A stretch of 64,000 nt of DNA, taken from the NCBI RefSeq assembly GCF_900115815.1, contig NZ_FOXV01000001.1:1-64000 (forward strand), written 5' to 3'. Of this stretch, positions 27,460 to 37,505 are shown piece by piece (position 1 is the stretch's first letter; every line of letters starts with the position of its first letter). A program made the position numbers and the translations under genes. The notes below the pieces were generated by a model. It was not told the DNA's origin, made no database searches, and saw nothing but the letters and a program-made list of their open reading frames with translations. The stretch comes from Roseivivax halotolerans. GTDB lineage: Bacteria; Pseudomonadota; Alphaproteobacteria; Rhodobacterales; Rhodobacteraceae.

Positions 27460-29055
27460 ATGGAAGGCAATGCGTCGCAAGCGGTCCAGAGTGCGATCAC
27501 GTCGCTCGATCTCTGGGTTCTCGCCGCCTACTTCCTAGTGATCATCGCGATCGGTGTGTGGGTGAGCCGACGAACCGAGAGCGGCGAGGATCTTTTTCTT
27601 GCCGGACGCACACTGACCTGGGGCATTGTCGGCTTTTCGCTCTTCGCATCGAACATCTCCTCGACGACGCTGATCGGCCTGACAGGAGCAGCCTACACGA
27701 CCGGGATTGCGACCTCGGCCTATGAATGGATGGCGGGTATTCCGCTGATCCTGCTCGCGTTCATCTTCGCGCCGCTGTTCTTCAAGTCGCGCGTCACCAC
27801 GATCCCCGAATGGCTCGAGCGACGCTTCGACCGACGTGCGCGGCTCTATTTCTCGGCGGTGACCATCGTTCTGACCGTGATCGTCGACACGGCGGGCGGG
27901 CTATATGCGGGCGGCGTCGTGGTGAAGACCTTCTTCCCCGATATTCCGATCTGGCAGACCTGCGTCGGTCTCGGCATCTTCGCCGGCGTCTACACGGCTG
28001 CGGGCGGCCTCAAGGCCGTGGTCTATACCGACGTTCTGCAGGCGGTTGTCCTCATCATCGGCTGCGCGACGATGACCTTCATCCTCTTTCAGGGAAACGA
28101 CTTCTCTTGGGCGAACGTCAAGGAGAGCATGCCGAACGAAGACCAGCTCAACCTCGTTCTGCCGCGCGACAACGAGACTTTGCCCTGGACGGGCCTGTTC
28201 TTCGGCGTGCCGCTCCTGGGCTTCTGGTACTGGGTGACGAACCAGTACATCGTGCAGCGCGTCCTCGGCGCACGCGATCTGCGCGAGGCCCAGCGCGGCG
28301 CGATCCTTGGCGGTTTTCTCAAGATCATTCCGATGTTCATCATGGTCCTGCCGGGGGCGATGGCGATCTCGGTCGTGCCGGACCTCAGCAATGCCGACAT
28401 GGTGTTCCCCACCATCACCACCACCGTGCTGCCCGCCGGCCTGACCGGCCTCGTGCTCGCGGGCCTTGTCGCCGCGATCATGTCGAGCGTCGACTCCACG
28501 CTCAACTCGTCCTCGACGCTGATCGGGCATGACTTCATGAACATCGCCGACCGCGAACCGTCCGAGCAGCGCCGGATCGGCCAGATCACCACGCTTGTGC
28601 TGATGACGATCGCGATCCTGTGGGCGCCGTTCATCGACGACATGGGCGGGCTCTGGGACTACCTGCAGCAGGCCTTCTCGGTCCTGGTACCGCCGGTCGT
28701 GGCGATCTTCATCCTGGGCGCGCTCTGGAAGCGCGGCACCGATACCGCAGCCTTCACGACGCTCTGGGCCGGGCACGGCATCGCCATCGCGGTCTTCATC
28801 GCGACGCAGCTCGGCTACTGGCCCATCCACTTCACCGCGAATGTGGGTCTGATGACGCTCGTCTCCTGCGTGATCTTCACCGCCGTCAGCCTGTCAGGCA
28901 CACACGGACAGGGTGAAGACGTCGAAGGTGTCACCTGGACACGCGAGATGGCGACGGAAGCACTGCGGGACGATGCGCCGATCTGGGCCAATGTGAAGCT
29001 CTGGGCGGTGCTCCTCGGCTGCGCGATGCTGGGTATCCTGATCGGCTTCTGGTGA
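27460..29055 (+). CDS. Sodium:solute symporter (SSS/SLC5 family)
   Basis: The protein has 531 residues with about 13 membrane helices. The SLC5 signatures include GRTLTWGIVGFSLFASNISS near residue 50 and AGGLKAVVYTDVLQAVVLI near 190, where the sodium-symporter signature lies. It probably uses the sodium gradient to import an organic solute; substrates in the nearest relatives (sugars such as myo-inositol, or others) cannot be told from sequence alone. The ATG at 27460 has a clear ribosome site GGAGG. It is convergent with the MFS gene, with only 4 bases between their stop codons. Confidence 0.88.
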   Translation: MEGNASQAVQSAITSLDLWVLAAYFLVIIAIGVWVSRRTESGEDLFLAGRTLTWGIVGFSLFASNISSTTLIGLTGAAYTTGIATSAYEWMAGIPLILLAFIFAPLFFKSRVTTIPEWLERRFDRRARLYFSAVTIVLTVIVDTAGGLYAGGVVVKTFFPDIPIWQTCVGLGIFAGVYTAAGGLKAVVYTDVLQAVVLIIGCATMTFILFQGNDFSWANVKESMPNEDQLNLVLPRDNETLPWTGLFFGVPLLGFWYWVTNQYIVQRVLGARDLREAQRGAILGGFLKIIPMFIMVLPGAMAISVVPDLSNADMVFPTITTTVLPAGLTGLVLAGLVAAIMSSVDSTLNSSSTLIGHDFMNIADREPSEQRRIGQITTLVLMTIAILWAPFIDDMGGLWDYLQQAFSVLVPPVVAIFILGALWKRGTDTAAFTTLWAGHGIAIAVFIATQLGYWPIHFTANVGLMTLVSCVIFTAVSLSGTHGQGEDVEGVTWTREMATEALRDDAPIWANVKLWAVLLGCAMLGILIGFW

Positions 29056-29059
29056 GGCA

Positions 29060-30289
29060 TCACTCTGCCGGGGCTGGCGCGAGGCGGGCGAAGATCGTCT
29101 CATGCCCCGGCTCGGGATGGCGCGGGATCAAAAGCGCAAGGCCGAGCGAGGTCATTGCCATGCAGGCCGCAAGGGTGAACACCGCCTGGGGTGAGACGAG
29201 CCAGAGATACCCGAGCGCCGCGGGCAGAAAGACCGCCGCGATGTGGTTGATCGTGAAGGCAACCGCTGCGGTGGGTGCGATGTCGCCCGGATCGGCGATT
29301 TTCTGGAAATAGGTCTTCAGCGCGAGGGCGAGCGCGAAGAAGATGTGGTCAACGACGTACAGGAACGCCGCCAGGATCACGCCCCAGCCGAACCAGTAGA
29401 GCCCGCCATAGGCCAGGAAGACGAGTGTCAGACCGACATATTCGAAACTGAGCGCGTTGCGTTCCCCGAACCGGCCAACCGCGCGCCCCATGAGCGGCGC
29501 GAAGATCATGTTGGCGACGAGGTTGATGAGGAAGAGCCCCGTCACCTCGTGGACCTCGAAGCCGAACTTCTCGACCATCATGAAGCCTGCGAAGACGACG
29601 AAGATCTGCCGCCGTGCGCCCGACATGAATTGCAGCGCGTAGTAAAGCCAATAGCGGCGGCGCAGGATGAACTTCTTAACCTGAGGGTTCGGCGCTTCGA
29701 ATTGCGGAAAGGCGAACCAGCAATAGGCGACGATCACCAGCGTCAGCCCGCCCGAAACCATGTAGACGAAGGCGTAGGACAGATTGAGCGCCTCCCAGGT
29801 CATGACGATGGCGATATAGGCCAGCAGCGTTGCGCCCGAGGCCGCCGCGAGCAAGAGGCCGAGGACGCGCGGCGCGTCCGCCTTGGGCAGCCATTGCAGC
29901 TGCAGCGACTGGTTGACCGTCTCGTAGTAGTGGAAGCCGATGGAGGAGAGCATCGTCACCGTCAGGATCCCGCCCATCGTCGGGAAAAAGGCGGTGATCG
30001 CGGTCGCGACCGCCAGAAGCGCCAGCGAGACGAGCGCCAGCACCTGCTCGCGCACGAAGATGATCACGGCGATCACGCCCACGGCCAGAAAGCCCGGAAT
30101 CTCGCGCACCGTATGCAGCCAGCCGATATCGGCACCGTCGAATCCCGCCGCCTCGATGACGAAGTTGTTCAGCAGCGCCGACCACGTCGCGAAGGACAGT
30201 GGCATGGCGATCGCCATCAGGAACAGAAGCGTCACGGGACGCCGCCAGATCGGCAGGGTCCGGGCTTCGGAAAGAGGCACGACTTTCAT
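29060..30289 (-). CDS. MFS transporter
   Basis: The protein has about 409 residues with 12 predicted membrane helices and an MFS-like pattern. A loop NNFVIEAAGFDGADIGWLHTVREIPG follows helix 1, and a basic central loop (NPQVKKFILRRRYWLYY) separates the two halves. No specific substrate motif is visible. The ATG at 30289 is preferred; a TTG six bases upstream is the alternative. It is convergent with the SSS symporter and diverges from the YeeE/YedE gene by 135 bases. The substrate is unknown. Confidence 0.82.
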   Translation of the reverse strand: MKVVPLSEARTLPIWRRPVTLLFLMAIAMPLSFATWSALLNNFVIEAAGFDGADIGWLHTVREIPGFLAVGVIAVIIFVREQVLALVSLALLAVATAITAFFPTMGGILTVTMLSSIGFHYYETVNQSLQLQWLPKADAPRVLGLLLAAASGATLLAYIAIVMTWEALNLSYAFVYMVSGGLTLVIVAYCWFAFPQFEAPNPQVKKFILRRRYWLYYALQFMSGARRQIFVVFAGFMMVEKFGFEVHEVTGLFLINLVANMIFAPLMGRAVGRFGERNALSFEYVGLTLVFLAYGGLYWFGWGVILAAFLYVVDHIFFALALALKTYFQKIADPGDIAPTAAVAFTINHIAAVFLPAALGYLWLVSPQAVFTLAACMAMTSLGLALLIPRHPEPGHETIFARLAPAPAE

Positions 30290-30424
30290 GCTCAAGCGGT
30301 TACGCCGATTTGGAGAGCTTGGCGAGATGGCAAATCATGCGCCTGAAGATCGTTGCGGGTCGGCACATGATCCAGATCAAGGTCGCGCGCGACCGTCCGG
30401 TGCATATCCTCCCGGAAACTCGGG

Positions 30425-31495
30425 ATGCCCATCATGGACCTTATCGCACTTCTCGACTGGATCGGAGAGCCGAGGACAGCAGCGCTTTTCGGTCTCGTGA
30501 CCGGACTTGTCTTCGGCGTCGCAGCGCAAAGATCGCGTTTCTGCCTGCGCGCGGCCGTGGCCGAATTCGCCGAGGGCCGCCTGGGGGACCGGGTCGCGGT
30601 CTGGCTTCTGACCTTTTCGACGGCTCTGGTCTGGGTGCAGGGCGCACGGGCGCTCGGTCTTTTCGATCCGTCCCAGGCCCGCATCATGGCCGTGCCCGGA
30701 AGCTGGTCGGGCGCGATCGTGGGCGGTGCGCTGTTCGGTGTCGGCATGATCCTGGCCAAGGGCTGTTCCGGCAGGCTGCTCGTCCTTGCCGCGACTGGCA
30801 ACCTGCGCTCGGTCGTCTCGGGCCTGATTTTCGCCGTCGTCGCGCAGATGAGCCTTTCGGGATGGCTCGCACCTTTGCGCGACAGCATCGCGCGGGCCTG
30901 GACCACCGAAGGAGGCCGCAACCTCGACCTTCTGCCCGCGCTCGGACTGCCGAGCGGGTCAGGCCTCGTCCTCGGATGCCTCATTGCGCTCGTCGCGCTT
31001 GAGTTGTCACGGCGGCGGCGCATCGGTGCTTGGCGGCTGGCCTTCGCCTCGGGCGTGGGTTTCGCAGTCGCGCTTGGCTACGGCTTGACCCATGCGCTGT
31101 CCCAGGTCGCGTTCGAGCCGGTTGTGGTGACATCGGCCACCTTCACCGGGCCCTCGGCCAATACGCTCATGTTCTTCCTGGAGCGCAGCCCGGTTCTCGG
31201 ATTCGATGTCGGACTCGTGCCGGGCGTGTTCCTCGGGGCTTTCATCGCGGCAGCCCTGACGGGGGAGCTGCGCGTTCAAGGTTTCGATGGTCCCGCGCCG
31301 ATGCGCCGCGCGATGATCGGCGCGGCTCTGATGGGGTTCGGAGGCATGCTTGCCGGCGGCTGTGCGATTGGCGCGGGCGTGACCGGCGGGGCGATCTTCG
31401 CCGGTACAGCCTGGGTCGCGCTCACGGCCATGTGGGTCGGCGGCATGGTCACGCACATGGTACTGAAGGCGCGGCCTGAAGCGGCCGCAGCCTGA
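30425..31495 (+). CDS. YeeE/YedE-family (TsuA-like) sulfur transport protein
   Basis: The 356-residue inner-membrane protein of the YeeE/YedE family has about nine membrane segments. The three functionally important cysteines of thiosulfate transporters of this family appear as Cys40 (QRSRFCLRAA), Cys114 (AKGCSGRLL) and Cys313 (AGGCAIGAG). This makes uptake of thiosulfate or a related sulfur anion plausible, though selenium-linked YedE members exist. A second in-frame ATG at 30434 is possible. It is convergent with the cupin gene by 6 bases. No TsuB/TusA-type sulfurtransferase gene is adjacent. Confidence 0.85.
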   Translation: MPIMDLIALLDWIGEPRTAALFGLVTGLVFGVAAQRSRFCLRAAVAEFAEGRLGDRVAVWLLTFSTALVWVQGARALGLFDPSQARIMAVPGSWSGAIVGGALFGVGMILAKGCSGRLLVLAATGNLRSVVSGLIFAVVAQMSLSGWLAPLRDSIARAWTTEGGRNLDLLPALGLPSGSGLVLGCLIALVALELSRRRRIGAWRLAFASGVGFAVALGYGLTHALSQVAFEPVVVTSATFTGPSANTLMFFLERSPVLGFDVGLVPGVFLGAFIAAALTGELRVQGFDGPAPMRRAMIGAALMGFGGMLAGGCAIGAGVTGGAIFAGTAWVALTAMWVGGMVTHMVLKARPEAAAA

Positions 31496-31501
31496 GCCTT
31501 A

Positions 31502-31960
31502 TCAAGCCTGGACGGTCGAACTCTCGCCGGCCGAGGCCGTGAACCGGTAGTCAACGTCAGCAAAGCGGTCTTTCGGGAACCCGTAGAGAAACCGCAGCCC
31601 CTCTTCGCCCGCAATAGTGCCATGCTCGGCCTCTGCCGGGATGAAGATCGCAACGCCCGGCGCGATCTCGTGGGCGACGCCGTCGATCGTGACAATCCCC
31701 GAGCCCGCGAGACCGAAATAGAACTCCGCCGGGCCGTGCCGGTGCGGCCTGAGCGTGCCGCCCGCGCCGAATTCCGCAACGCCGAGGGTCATGCCAGAGG
31801 TTGCCGTCCGGTCAGCCGAGAACAGCGTCCGCCACCGCACAGTGCCGAAGGCGGGGTCTTCACCGCCTTCGAGCGGGGCGTGGTCGGCATTCGCCACGAC
31901 CGGCAAGGCCCCGAGGTCGATCTGGTCGAAATCGCCCGTGGTCAGTTCCGCGAAGTCCAT
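31502..31960 (-). CDS. Cupin-domain protein
   Basis: The 152-residue protein contains one cupin barrel. Motif 1 reads GTLRPHRHGPAEFYFGLAGSG, with the two metal-binding histidines and glutamate in the canonical spacing. Motif 2 reads GVAIFIPAEAEHGT with the third histidine. It may bind a metal ion and a small acid or act as an isomerase or dioxygenase. Length is close to that of small cupin DMSP lyases such as DddW, but I see no feature that assigns that activity, so the specific reaction is left open. The ATG at 31960 follows GGAGG. It is convergent with the YeeE/YedE gene. Confidence 0.82.
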   Translation of the reverse strand: MDFAELTTGDFDQIDLGALPVVANADHAPLEGGEDPAFGTVRWRTLFSADRTATSGMTLGVAEFGAGGTLRPHRHGPAEFYFGLAGSGIVTIDGVAHEIAPGVAIFIPAEAEHGTIAGEEGLRFLYGFPKDRFADVDYRFTASAGESSTVQA

Positions 31961-32057
31961 GATGCGCCTCCTCCTGACGCTGAATTTCGGACGAAGTGCC
32001 ATAAGACGAGGAGGCCGTCTGTCTCACGTGCGACTGACGAAAGGTCGATTTTGAGCC

Positions 32058-32815
32058 TTAGCTGCGGATCCGCCAGCCGGTGCGGAAGATCCACCAGACC
32101 GCGAGCGTGCAAAGAAGCGTGAAGCCCGCGATGGCCAGAAGGCTGACCGCGACCGGCACATCGGCCATGCCGAAGAAGGACCAGCGAAACCCGGAGACGA
32201 GGTAGACGACCGGGTTGAACAGAGCCACGGTCTGCCAGGCCTCGGGCAGCATCGAGATCGAGTAGAACGAGCCTCCGAGGAAGACGAGCGGCGTCACCAC
32301 CAGAAGCGGGACAAGCTGGAGCTGCTCGAAATTCGAGGCCCAGATCCCGATGATGAACCCAAAGAGCGCGAAGCTGGTGCAGGTCAGGACCAGGAAGGCC
32401 AGCATCGCGGGCCAGTTCTGGACCTCGAGCTCGACGAAGAAGGACGCTGTCAGCAGGATCATCAGCCCGATGAAGAGCGATTTCGTCGCCGCCGCGCCGA
32501 CATAGCCGAGGATCACCTCGAGAAAGCTGATCGGGGCCGAGAGAAGCTCGTAGATCGTGCCGATGAACTTCGGAAAGTAGATCCCGAAGGACGCGTTGGA
32601 GATCGCCTGCGTCATTACCGTGAGCATGATGAGCCCCGGCACGATGAATGCGCCGTAGGACACGCCTTCCACCTCGTCGATCCGGCTGCCGATCGCCGCG
32701 CCGAAGACAACGAAGTAGAGCGAAGTCGAGATCACGGGCGAGATCAGGCTCTGCAGAAGGGTGCGAACGAACCGCGCCATCTCGAAGCGGTAGATCGACC
32801 AGACAGCCGTCCAGT

Positions 32816-32819
<4 letters not shown>
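32058..32819 (-). CDS. ABC-2 type transporter permease
   Basis: The protein has 253 residues with six predicted membrane helices and the ABC-2 permease signature [21 protein letters not shown] near the end. The start region [24 protein letters not shown] matches the YadH type. It probably exports a lipid, drug or polysaccharide with the ATPase encoded just upstream. The start overlaps the ATPase stop by four bases (ATGA), so the two are coupled. The substrate is not determinable from sequence. Confidence 0.9.
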
Positions 32820-33757
<938 letters not shown>

Positions 33758-33902
33758 CGGCACACTCCCTCTGCTCGCCTCGCGGGCAAGCTAGGCGGCC
33801 AAGCAGGGTTCGGCAATGTGCGCTGGCGCAGGGGGAGCTTCGCGCATGTCCTGCGGACCGCGCCCCATTCCCTTGCCGCGCGCGCCGGTCTAAGGGCTTT
33901 GT

Positions 33903-34877
33903 ATGTCCACAACCGACCGCCCCGCCCTCGGCATTGCCCTCATCTGTCTCGGCGTCACCGCGATCTCCGTGAATGACGTCCTCATCAAGGGCCTCTCCGG
34001 TGCCTATCCGCTGCACCAGATCGTCGGCATCCGCTCGGCCATCGGGCTGGCGATCACGCTCGTGATCCTGCAGTTCGAAGGCGGGTGGGCGCGCCTGAAA
34101 ACGAGTACGCCCGGATTGCACCTGATGCGCGGACTTCTGGTCGTCTCCGCGAACATGACCTTCTATGCTGCGGTGGCGGTGCTGCCGCTGGCACAGGCAA
34201 CGGCATTGTTCTTCGTAGCACCGCTTTTCATCACGCTCCTGTCGATCCCGATCCTGCGAGAGACGGTAGGACCGGTGCGCCTTTTCGCCGTTCTCGCGGG
34301 GTTCTCGGGCGTCGCACTGATGCAGGTTCCGGGCAGCGCCGTGGCCGCGGATGTGCCGCGGGTGACCTACCTGTTGCCAGTGGTCGCGGCTTTCCTCTAC
34401 GCGATGCTCCAGGTGCTGACGCGAAAGCTCGGCGCGACGGCGCCTGCCGCCGCGCTCGCGGTCTATATCCAGACGACCTTCCTTGCGGTCTCCATGCTGT
34501 TCTTCCTGATCGCGGGCAGCGGCAGATTCGCCGACGGGTTCGAGAGCGACAGCCTCGTGTTCCTGCTGCGCGCCTGGGTCTGGCCTGCAACCGGCGATAT
34601 CACGGTCTTCGCGGGGCTCGGGCTCGCCTCGGGCCTCGTGGGCTATTGCCTGTCGGCGGCCTACCGGCTCGCGAACGCGTCCATCATCGCGCCCTTCGAA
34701 TATCTCGGGCTGCCGCTCGCCATCCTCTGGGGTTGGATCTTCTTCGCCGAATGGCCGGTCCTGCCAACCTGGATCGGCTCCGCGATCATCATCGGCGCGG
34801 GTCTGACGGTGTTCCTGCGAGAGCGCGCCAAGGCGCGTCCGGTCACGCCGCCGCGCGGACGCGGACGGCTGCGCTGA
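33903..34877 (+). CDS. DMT-family (EamA) transporter
   Basis: The 324-residue membrane protein has ten predicted helices in two EamA repeats (about 8-145 and 160-310). The first repeat ends with ILRETVGPVRLFAVLAGFSGVALMQVPGS, and the second contains NASIIAPFEYLGLPLAILWGWIFFAEW, both typical of the drug/metabolite transporter superfamily. Substrate is unknown (family members export amino acids, purines or drugs). The ATG at 33903 lies 145 bases from the divergent ABC ATPase. It is convergent with hemE, with 6 bases between their stop codons. Confidence 0.87.
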   Translation: MSTTDRPALGIALICLGVTAISVNDVLIKGLSGAYPLHQIVGIRSAIGLAITLVILQFEGGWARLKTSTPGLHLMRGLLVVSANMTFYAAVAVLPLAQATALFFVAPLFITLLSIPILRETVGPVRLFAVLAGFSGVALMQVPGSAVAADVPRVTYLLPVVAAFLYAMLQVLTRKLGATAPAAALAVYIQTTFLAVSMLFFLIAGSGRFADGFESDSLVFLLRAWVWPATGDITVFAGLGLASGLVGYCLSAAYRLANASIIAPFEYLGLPLAILWGWIFFAEWPVLPTWIGSAIIIGAGLTVFLRERAKARPVTPPRGRGRLR

Positions 34878-34883
34878 GCGGCC

Positions 34884-35912
34884 TCAGCCGCCGCGCACCG
34901 CGTCGATCATCCGCTGAACGTTGTCCGGGTCCGCGTCCGGGGTTATCCCGTGGCCGAGGTTGAAGATGTGCGGCCCACCCTTCAGCGCCTCGACGATGCG
35001 GCGCGTCTCGCGCACGAGATCCTCGCCGCCCGTCACCATGTGCGACGACTTGAGGTTGCCCTGAACGCAGCCCGAGGGTTGGACATGCTCGGCCACCCAT
35101 TCCGGCTCGACACTGTCGTCGACCGCGACGCAATCGGCTCCTGTCGCGGCGTGGAAGCCGACATACTTATCGCCCGCCTGGCGCGGGAAGGCGATGACGG
35201 GCACGCCCGGATGCCGCCGCTTCAGCGCTTCGGTGATGATCCGCGCAGGCTCGGTCGCGTAGCGGTCGAAGTCTTCGCCCGAGAGCGATCCGGCCCAGCT
35301 GTCGAAGATCTTCACGACCTCGGCCCCGGCCTCGATCTGCTTGGACAGATATTCGATCGTCCCCTCGGTGATCTTTCCGAGAAGCTGCTCGAAGAGCGGC
35401 CGGTTCTCGTCCTTGAGCGCATGGGCCGGACCCTGATCCGGTGTGCCCTGGCCTGCGATCATGTAGGTCGCCACCGTCCACGGCGCACCGGCGAAGCCGA
35501 TCAGCGTCGTCTCGGACGGCAACTCGCGCGAGAGGATGCTCACCGTCTCGTAGACCGGCGACAATATCTCGTCGATGGCGTGAACGGGCTTCAGTTTCTC
35601 GAAATCCGCCTCGGTCGTCACGGTCGACAGGCGCGGCCCCTCGCCTTTCACGAACCACAGATCCGCGCCCAGAGCCTGCGGCAGCAGCAGGATATCTGCA
35701 AACAGGATCGCGCCGTCGAAGCCGTAGCGGCGGATCGGCTGCAGTGTCACTTCGGCGGCAAGTTCGGGATTGTAGCAGAGCGACAGGAAATCCCCGGCCT
35801 TCTCCCGGGTCGCGCGGTATTCGGGCAGGTAGCGGCCCGCCTGGCGCATCATCCAGATCGGCGGTGTGGATTGCGCCTCACCGGCCAGAGCTCTCAGGAT
35901 CGTCTTCGTCAT
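34884..35912 (-). CDS. hemE: Uroporphyrinogen decarboxylase
   Basis: HemE removes the four acetate carboxyl groups of uroporphyrinogen III to give coproporphyrinogen III in heme and bacteriochlorophyll biosynthesis. The 342-residue product shows [16 protein letters not shown], the substrate-binding signature, and [17 protein letters not shown], with the catalytic Asp in FADILLLP. The ATG at 35912 is chosen over an in-frame start 60 bases upstream because it gives the usual HemE N-terminus. It diverges from hemC across 101 bases; a TTGACA hexamer at 35967-35972 on the minus strand is a possible -35, though the -10 is poor. Confidence 0.97.
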   Translation of the reverse strand: MTKTILRALAGEAQSTPPIWMMRQAGRYLPEYRATREKAGDFLSLCYNPELAAEVTLQPIRRYGFDGAILFADILLLPQALGADLWFVKGEGPRLSTVTTEADFEKLKPVHAIDEILSPVYETVSILSRELPSETTLIGFAGAPWTVATYMIAGQGTPDQGPAHALKDENRPLFEQLLGKITEGTIEYLSKQIEAGAEVVKIFDSWAGSLSGEDFDRYATEPARIITEALKRRHPGVPVIAFPRQAGDKYVGFHAATGADCVAVDDSVEPEWVAEHVQPSGCVQGNLKSSHMVTGGEDLVRETRRIVEALKGGPHIFNLGHGITPDADPDNVQRMIDAVRGG

Positions 35913-35978
35913 CGCCAGTCCTTGCCCTTCATCAATCTCTCCGGGTGTCCCTTGCCGCGCGCTGAGTGTCAAGTTCGC

Positions 35979-36007
35979 TTGTCAGTGCCGCGCGCCACGT
36001 CTAATCA
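35979..36007 (+). promoter_or_regulatory. Candidate hemC promoter (possible leaderless start)
   Basis: TTGTCA (35979-35984) and TAATCA (36002-36007) are 17 bases apart, resembling sigma-70 hexamers (5/6 and about 4/6). A start 7 bases after the -10 would fall on the A of the hemC ATG at 36014, and no ribosome site precedes that ATG. The transcript may therefore be leaderless. Prediction only. Confidence 0.4.
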
Positions 36008-36013
36008 GGGCGC

Positions 36014-36970
36014 ATGACCGAGGCACTTCCCACCCCCGACGCACCCCTGAAGATCGGCACACGCGGATCGCCGCTGGCTCTGGCACAGGCGAACGAAACC
36101 CGCGACCGGCTGGCGGAGGCGTTCAACCTGCCGCACGAGGCGTTCCAGATCGTCGTCATCAAGACAACCGGCGACAAGATCATCGACCGGCCGCTGAAAG
36201 AGATCGGCGGCAAGGGCCTGTTCACCCGTGAGATCGAGGCGGACATGCTGTCGGGCAAGATCGACATCGCGGTCCATTCGATGAAGGACATGCCGACGCT
36301 GCAGCCCGAGGGACTGGTGCTCGACACATACCTGCCCCGCGAGGATCCGCGCGACGCGTTCATCTCGCCCGAGTTCACGGCCATTGCGGAGTTGCCCGAG
36401 GGATCGACCGTCGGCACGTCGAGCCTGCGCCGGCGCGCGCAACTTCTGGTGCGGCGGCCCGATCTCAACGTGGTTGAGTTTCGCGGCAACCTGCAGACAC
36501 GTCTGAAGAAACTCGATGACGGCGTGGCCCGTGCGACGTTCCTGGCGCGGGCCGGACTCAACCGCCTCGGCATGAGCGACGTGCCGCAGCACCCGATCGA
36601 GACCTCCGACATGCTGCCCGCCATTGCCCAGGGCGCCATCGGCATCGAGCGACGCGAGGACGATATGCGCGTGGCCGAGATGCTGGCCGCGATCCACGAT
36701 CCGGCCACGGCAGATCAGCTCGTGGCCGAACGCGCCTTCCTGGCCGCGCTTGACGGCTCTTGCGAGACGCCCATCGCAGGGCTCGCTGTCGTCACCGGCG
36801 ACCGTCTGCACCTGCGCGGTGAAGTCTTGCGCCCCGATGGCAGCGAAGCCCATTCGGGCGAACGGGACGGCGCGGTTTCAGACGGGCCGGAAATGGGCCG
36901 CGACCTTGCACGCGAACTTCTGGATCTCGGCGGGCCGAATTTCTTCGACTGGATCGACAACCGCGTCTGA
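36014..36970 (+). CDS. hemC: Hydroxymethylbilane synthase (porphobilinogen deaminase)
   Basis: HemC links four porphobilinogen molecules into hydroxymethylbilane. The 318-residue protein has the N-terminal KIGTRGSPLALAQANETRDRL and DIAVHSMKDMPT segments. TSSLRRRAQLL follows, and the cysteine that carries the dipyrromethane cofactor is in DGSCETPIAG (Cys250). The ATG at 36014 has no clear ribosome site. It diverges from hemE and ends 16 bases before the convergent SRPBCC gene. Together with hemE here and hemF at 56624 it covers several middle steps of the heme pathway. Confidence 0.97.
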   Translation: MTEALPTPDAPLKIGTRGSPLALAQANETRDRLAEAFNLPHEAFQIVVIKTTGDKIIDRPLKEIGGKGLFTREIEADMLSGKIDIAVHSMKDMPTLQPEGLVLDTYLPREDPRDAFISPEFTAIAELPEGSTVGTSSLRRRAQLLVRRPDLNVVEFRGNLQTRLKKLDDGVARATFLARAGLNRLGMSDVPQHPIETSDMLPAIAQGAIGIERREDDMRVAEMLAAIHDPATADQLVAERAFLAALDGSCETPIAGLAVVTGDRLHLRGEVLRPDGSEAHSGERDGAVSDGPEMGRDLARELLDLGGPNFFDWIDNRV

Positions 36971-36986
36971 CGAGGGAGGCGCGCCG

Positions 36987-37451
36987 TTAGGTCCGTTTCA
37001 GGCGGCGCTCCAGCTCCGTCGCGGCGGAGGCCACGCGATCCTTGAACTTCCGGTCGATGCGCCCCTTGGCAAGCTTCATCGATTGCAGGATCAGCCGCGC
37101 CGAAAGGGTCTTCGCGGTGAGCGTCGTGTCGATCCCGACCCGCGTACGGCTCCGCGACAAAGCCACGCATTCCACGATGGTTCGCGTCTCGAGCCCGCCC
37201 GAGACGCTGTCGAACACCATCAGCGTCGGCGGCTCGAACCGGCTAAGCACGACCTCGGCATCGCGGCTCTTGCCCCGGAAAGAGAATGTCGCGCGCCAGG
37301 TCATCCCGGCGCAGGGGCCCGCGAGCCGATCGGTCCGCGCCACCTCGACCCCGCGCCGCAGGATGGAGCGTTCGATCGTGTCGAAATCGCTGAGCGCCGC
37401 GAAAACCTCGTCCAACGGGGCCTCGATATCCTCTTTGTGGGAAAATTGCAT
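36987..37451 (-). CDS. SRPBCC (START-like) superfamily protein
   Basis: The 154-residue protein matches the SRPBCC superfamily, a helix-grip fold with a deep ligand pocket. The visible features are the opening HKEDIEAPLDEVFAALSDFDTIERSI, the strand WRATFSFRGKSRDAEVVLSRFEPP and a C-terminal helix SARLILQSMKLAKGRIDRKFKDR. It may bind a lipid or other hydrophobic ligand. The ATG at 37451 follows GGGAG with 6 bases between. It lies just downstream of the NudC gene on the same strand. The ligand is unknown. Confidence 0.82.
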   Translation of the reverse strand: MQFSHKEDIEAPLDEVFAALSDFDTIERSILRRGVEVARTDRLAGPCAGMTWRATFSFRGKSRDAEVVLSRFEPPTLMVFDSVSGGLETRTIVECVALSRSRTRVGIDTTLTAKTLSARLILQSMKLAKGRIDRKFKDRVASAATELERRLKRT

Positions 37452-37505
37452 GTTCCGCTCCCTGCACACCCTGGCCGTGCCGCCAGGTTTGCGCGAACTC
37501 TTCCC

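Noticed and set aside
27901-28830. Long minus-strand frame over the SSS symporter gene
   Set aside because: Antisense shadow with a very polar, Arg/His/Asp-rich product and no ribosome site.
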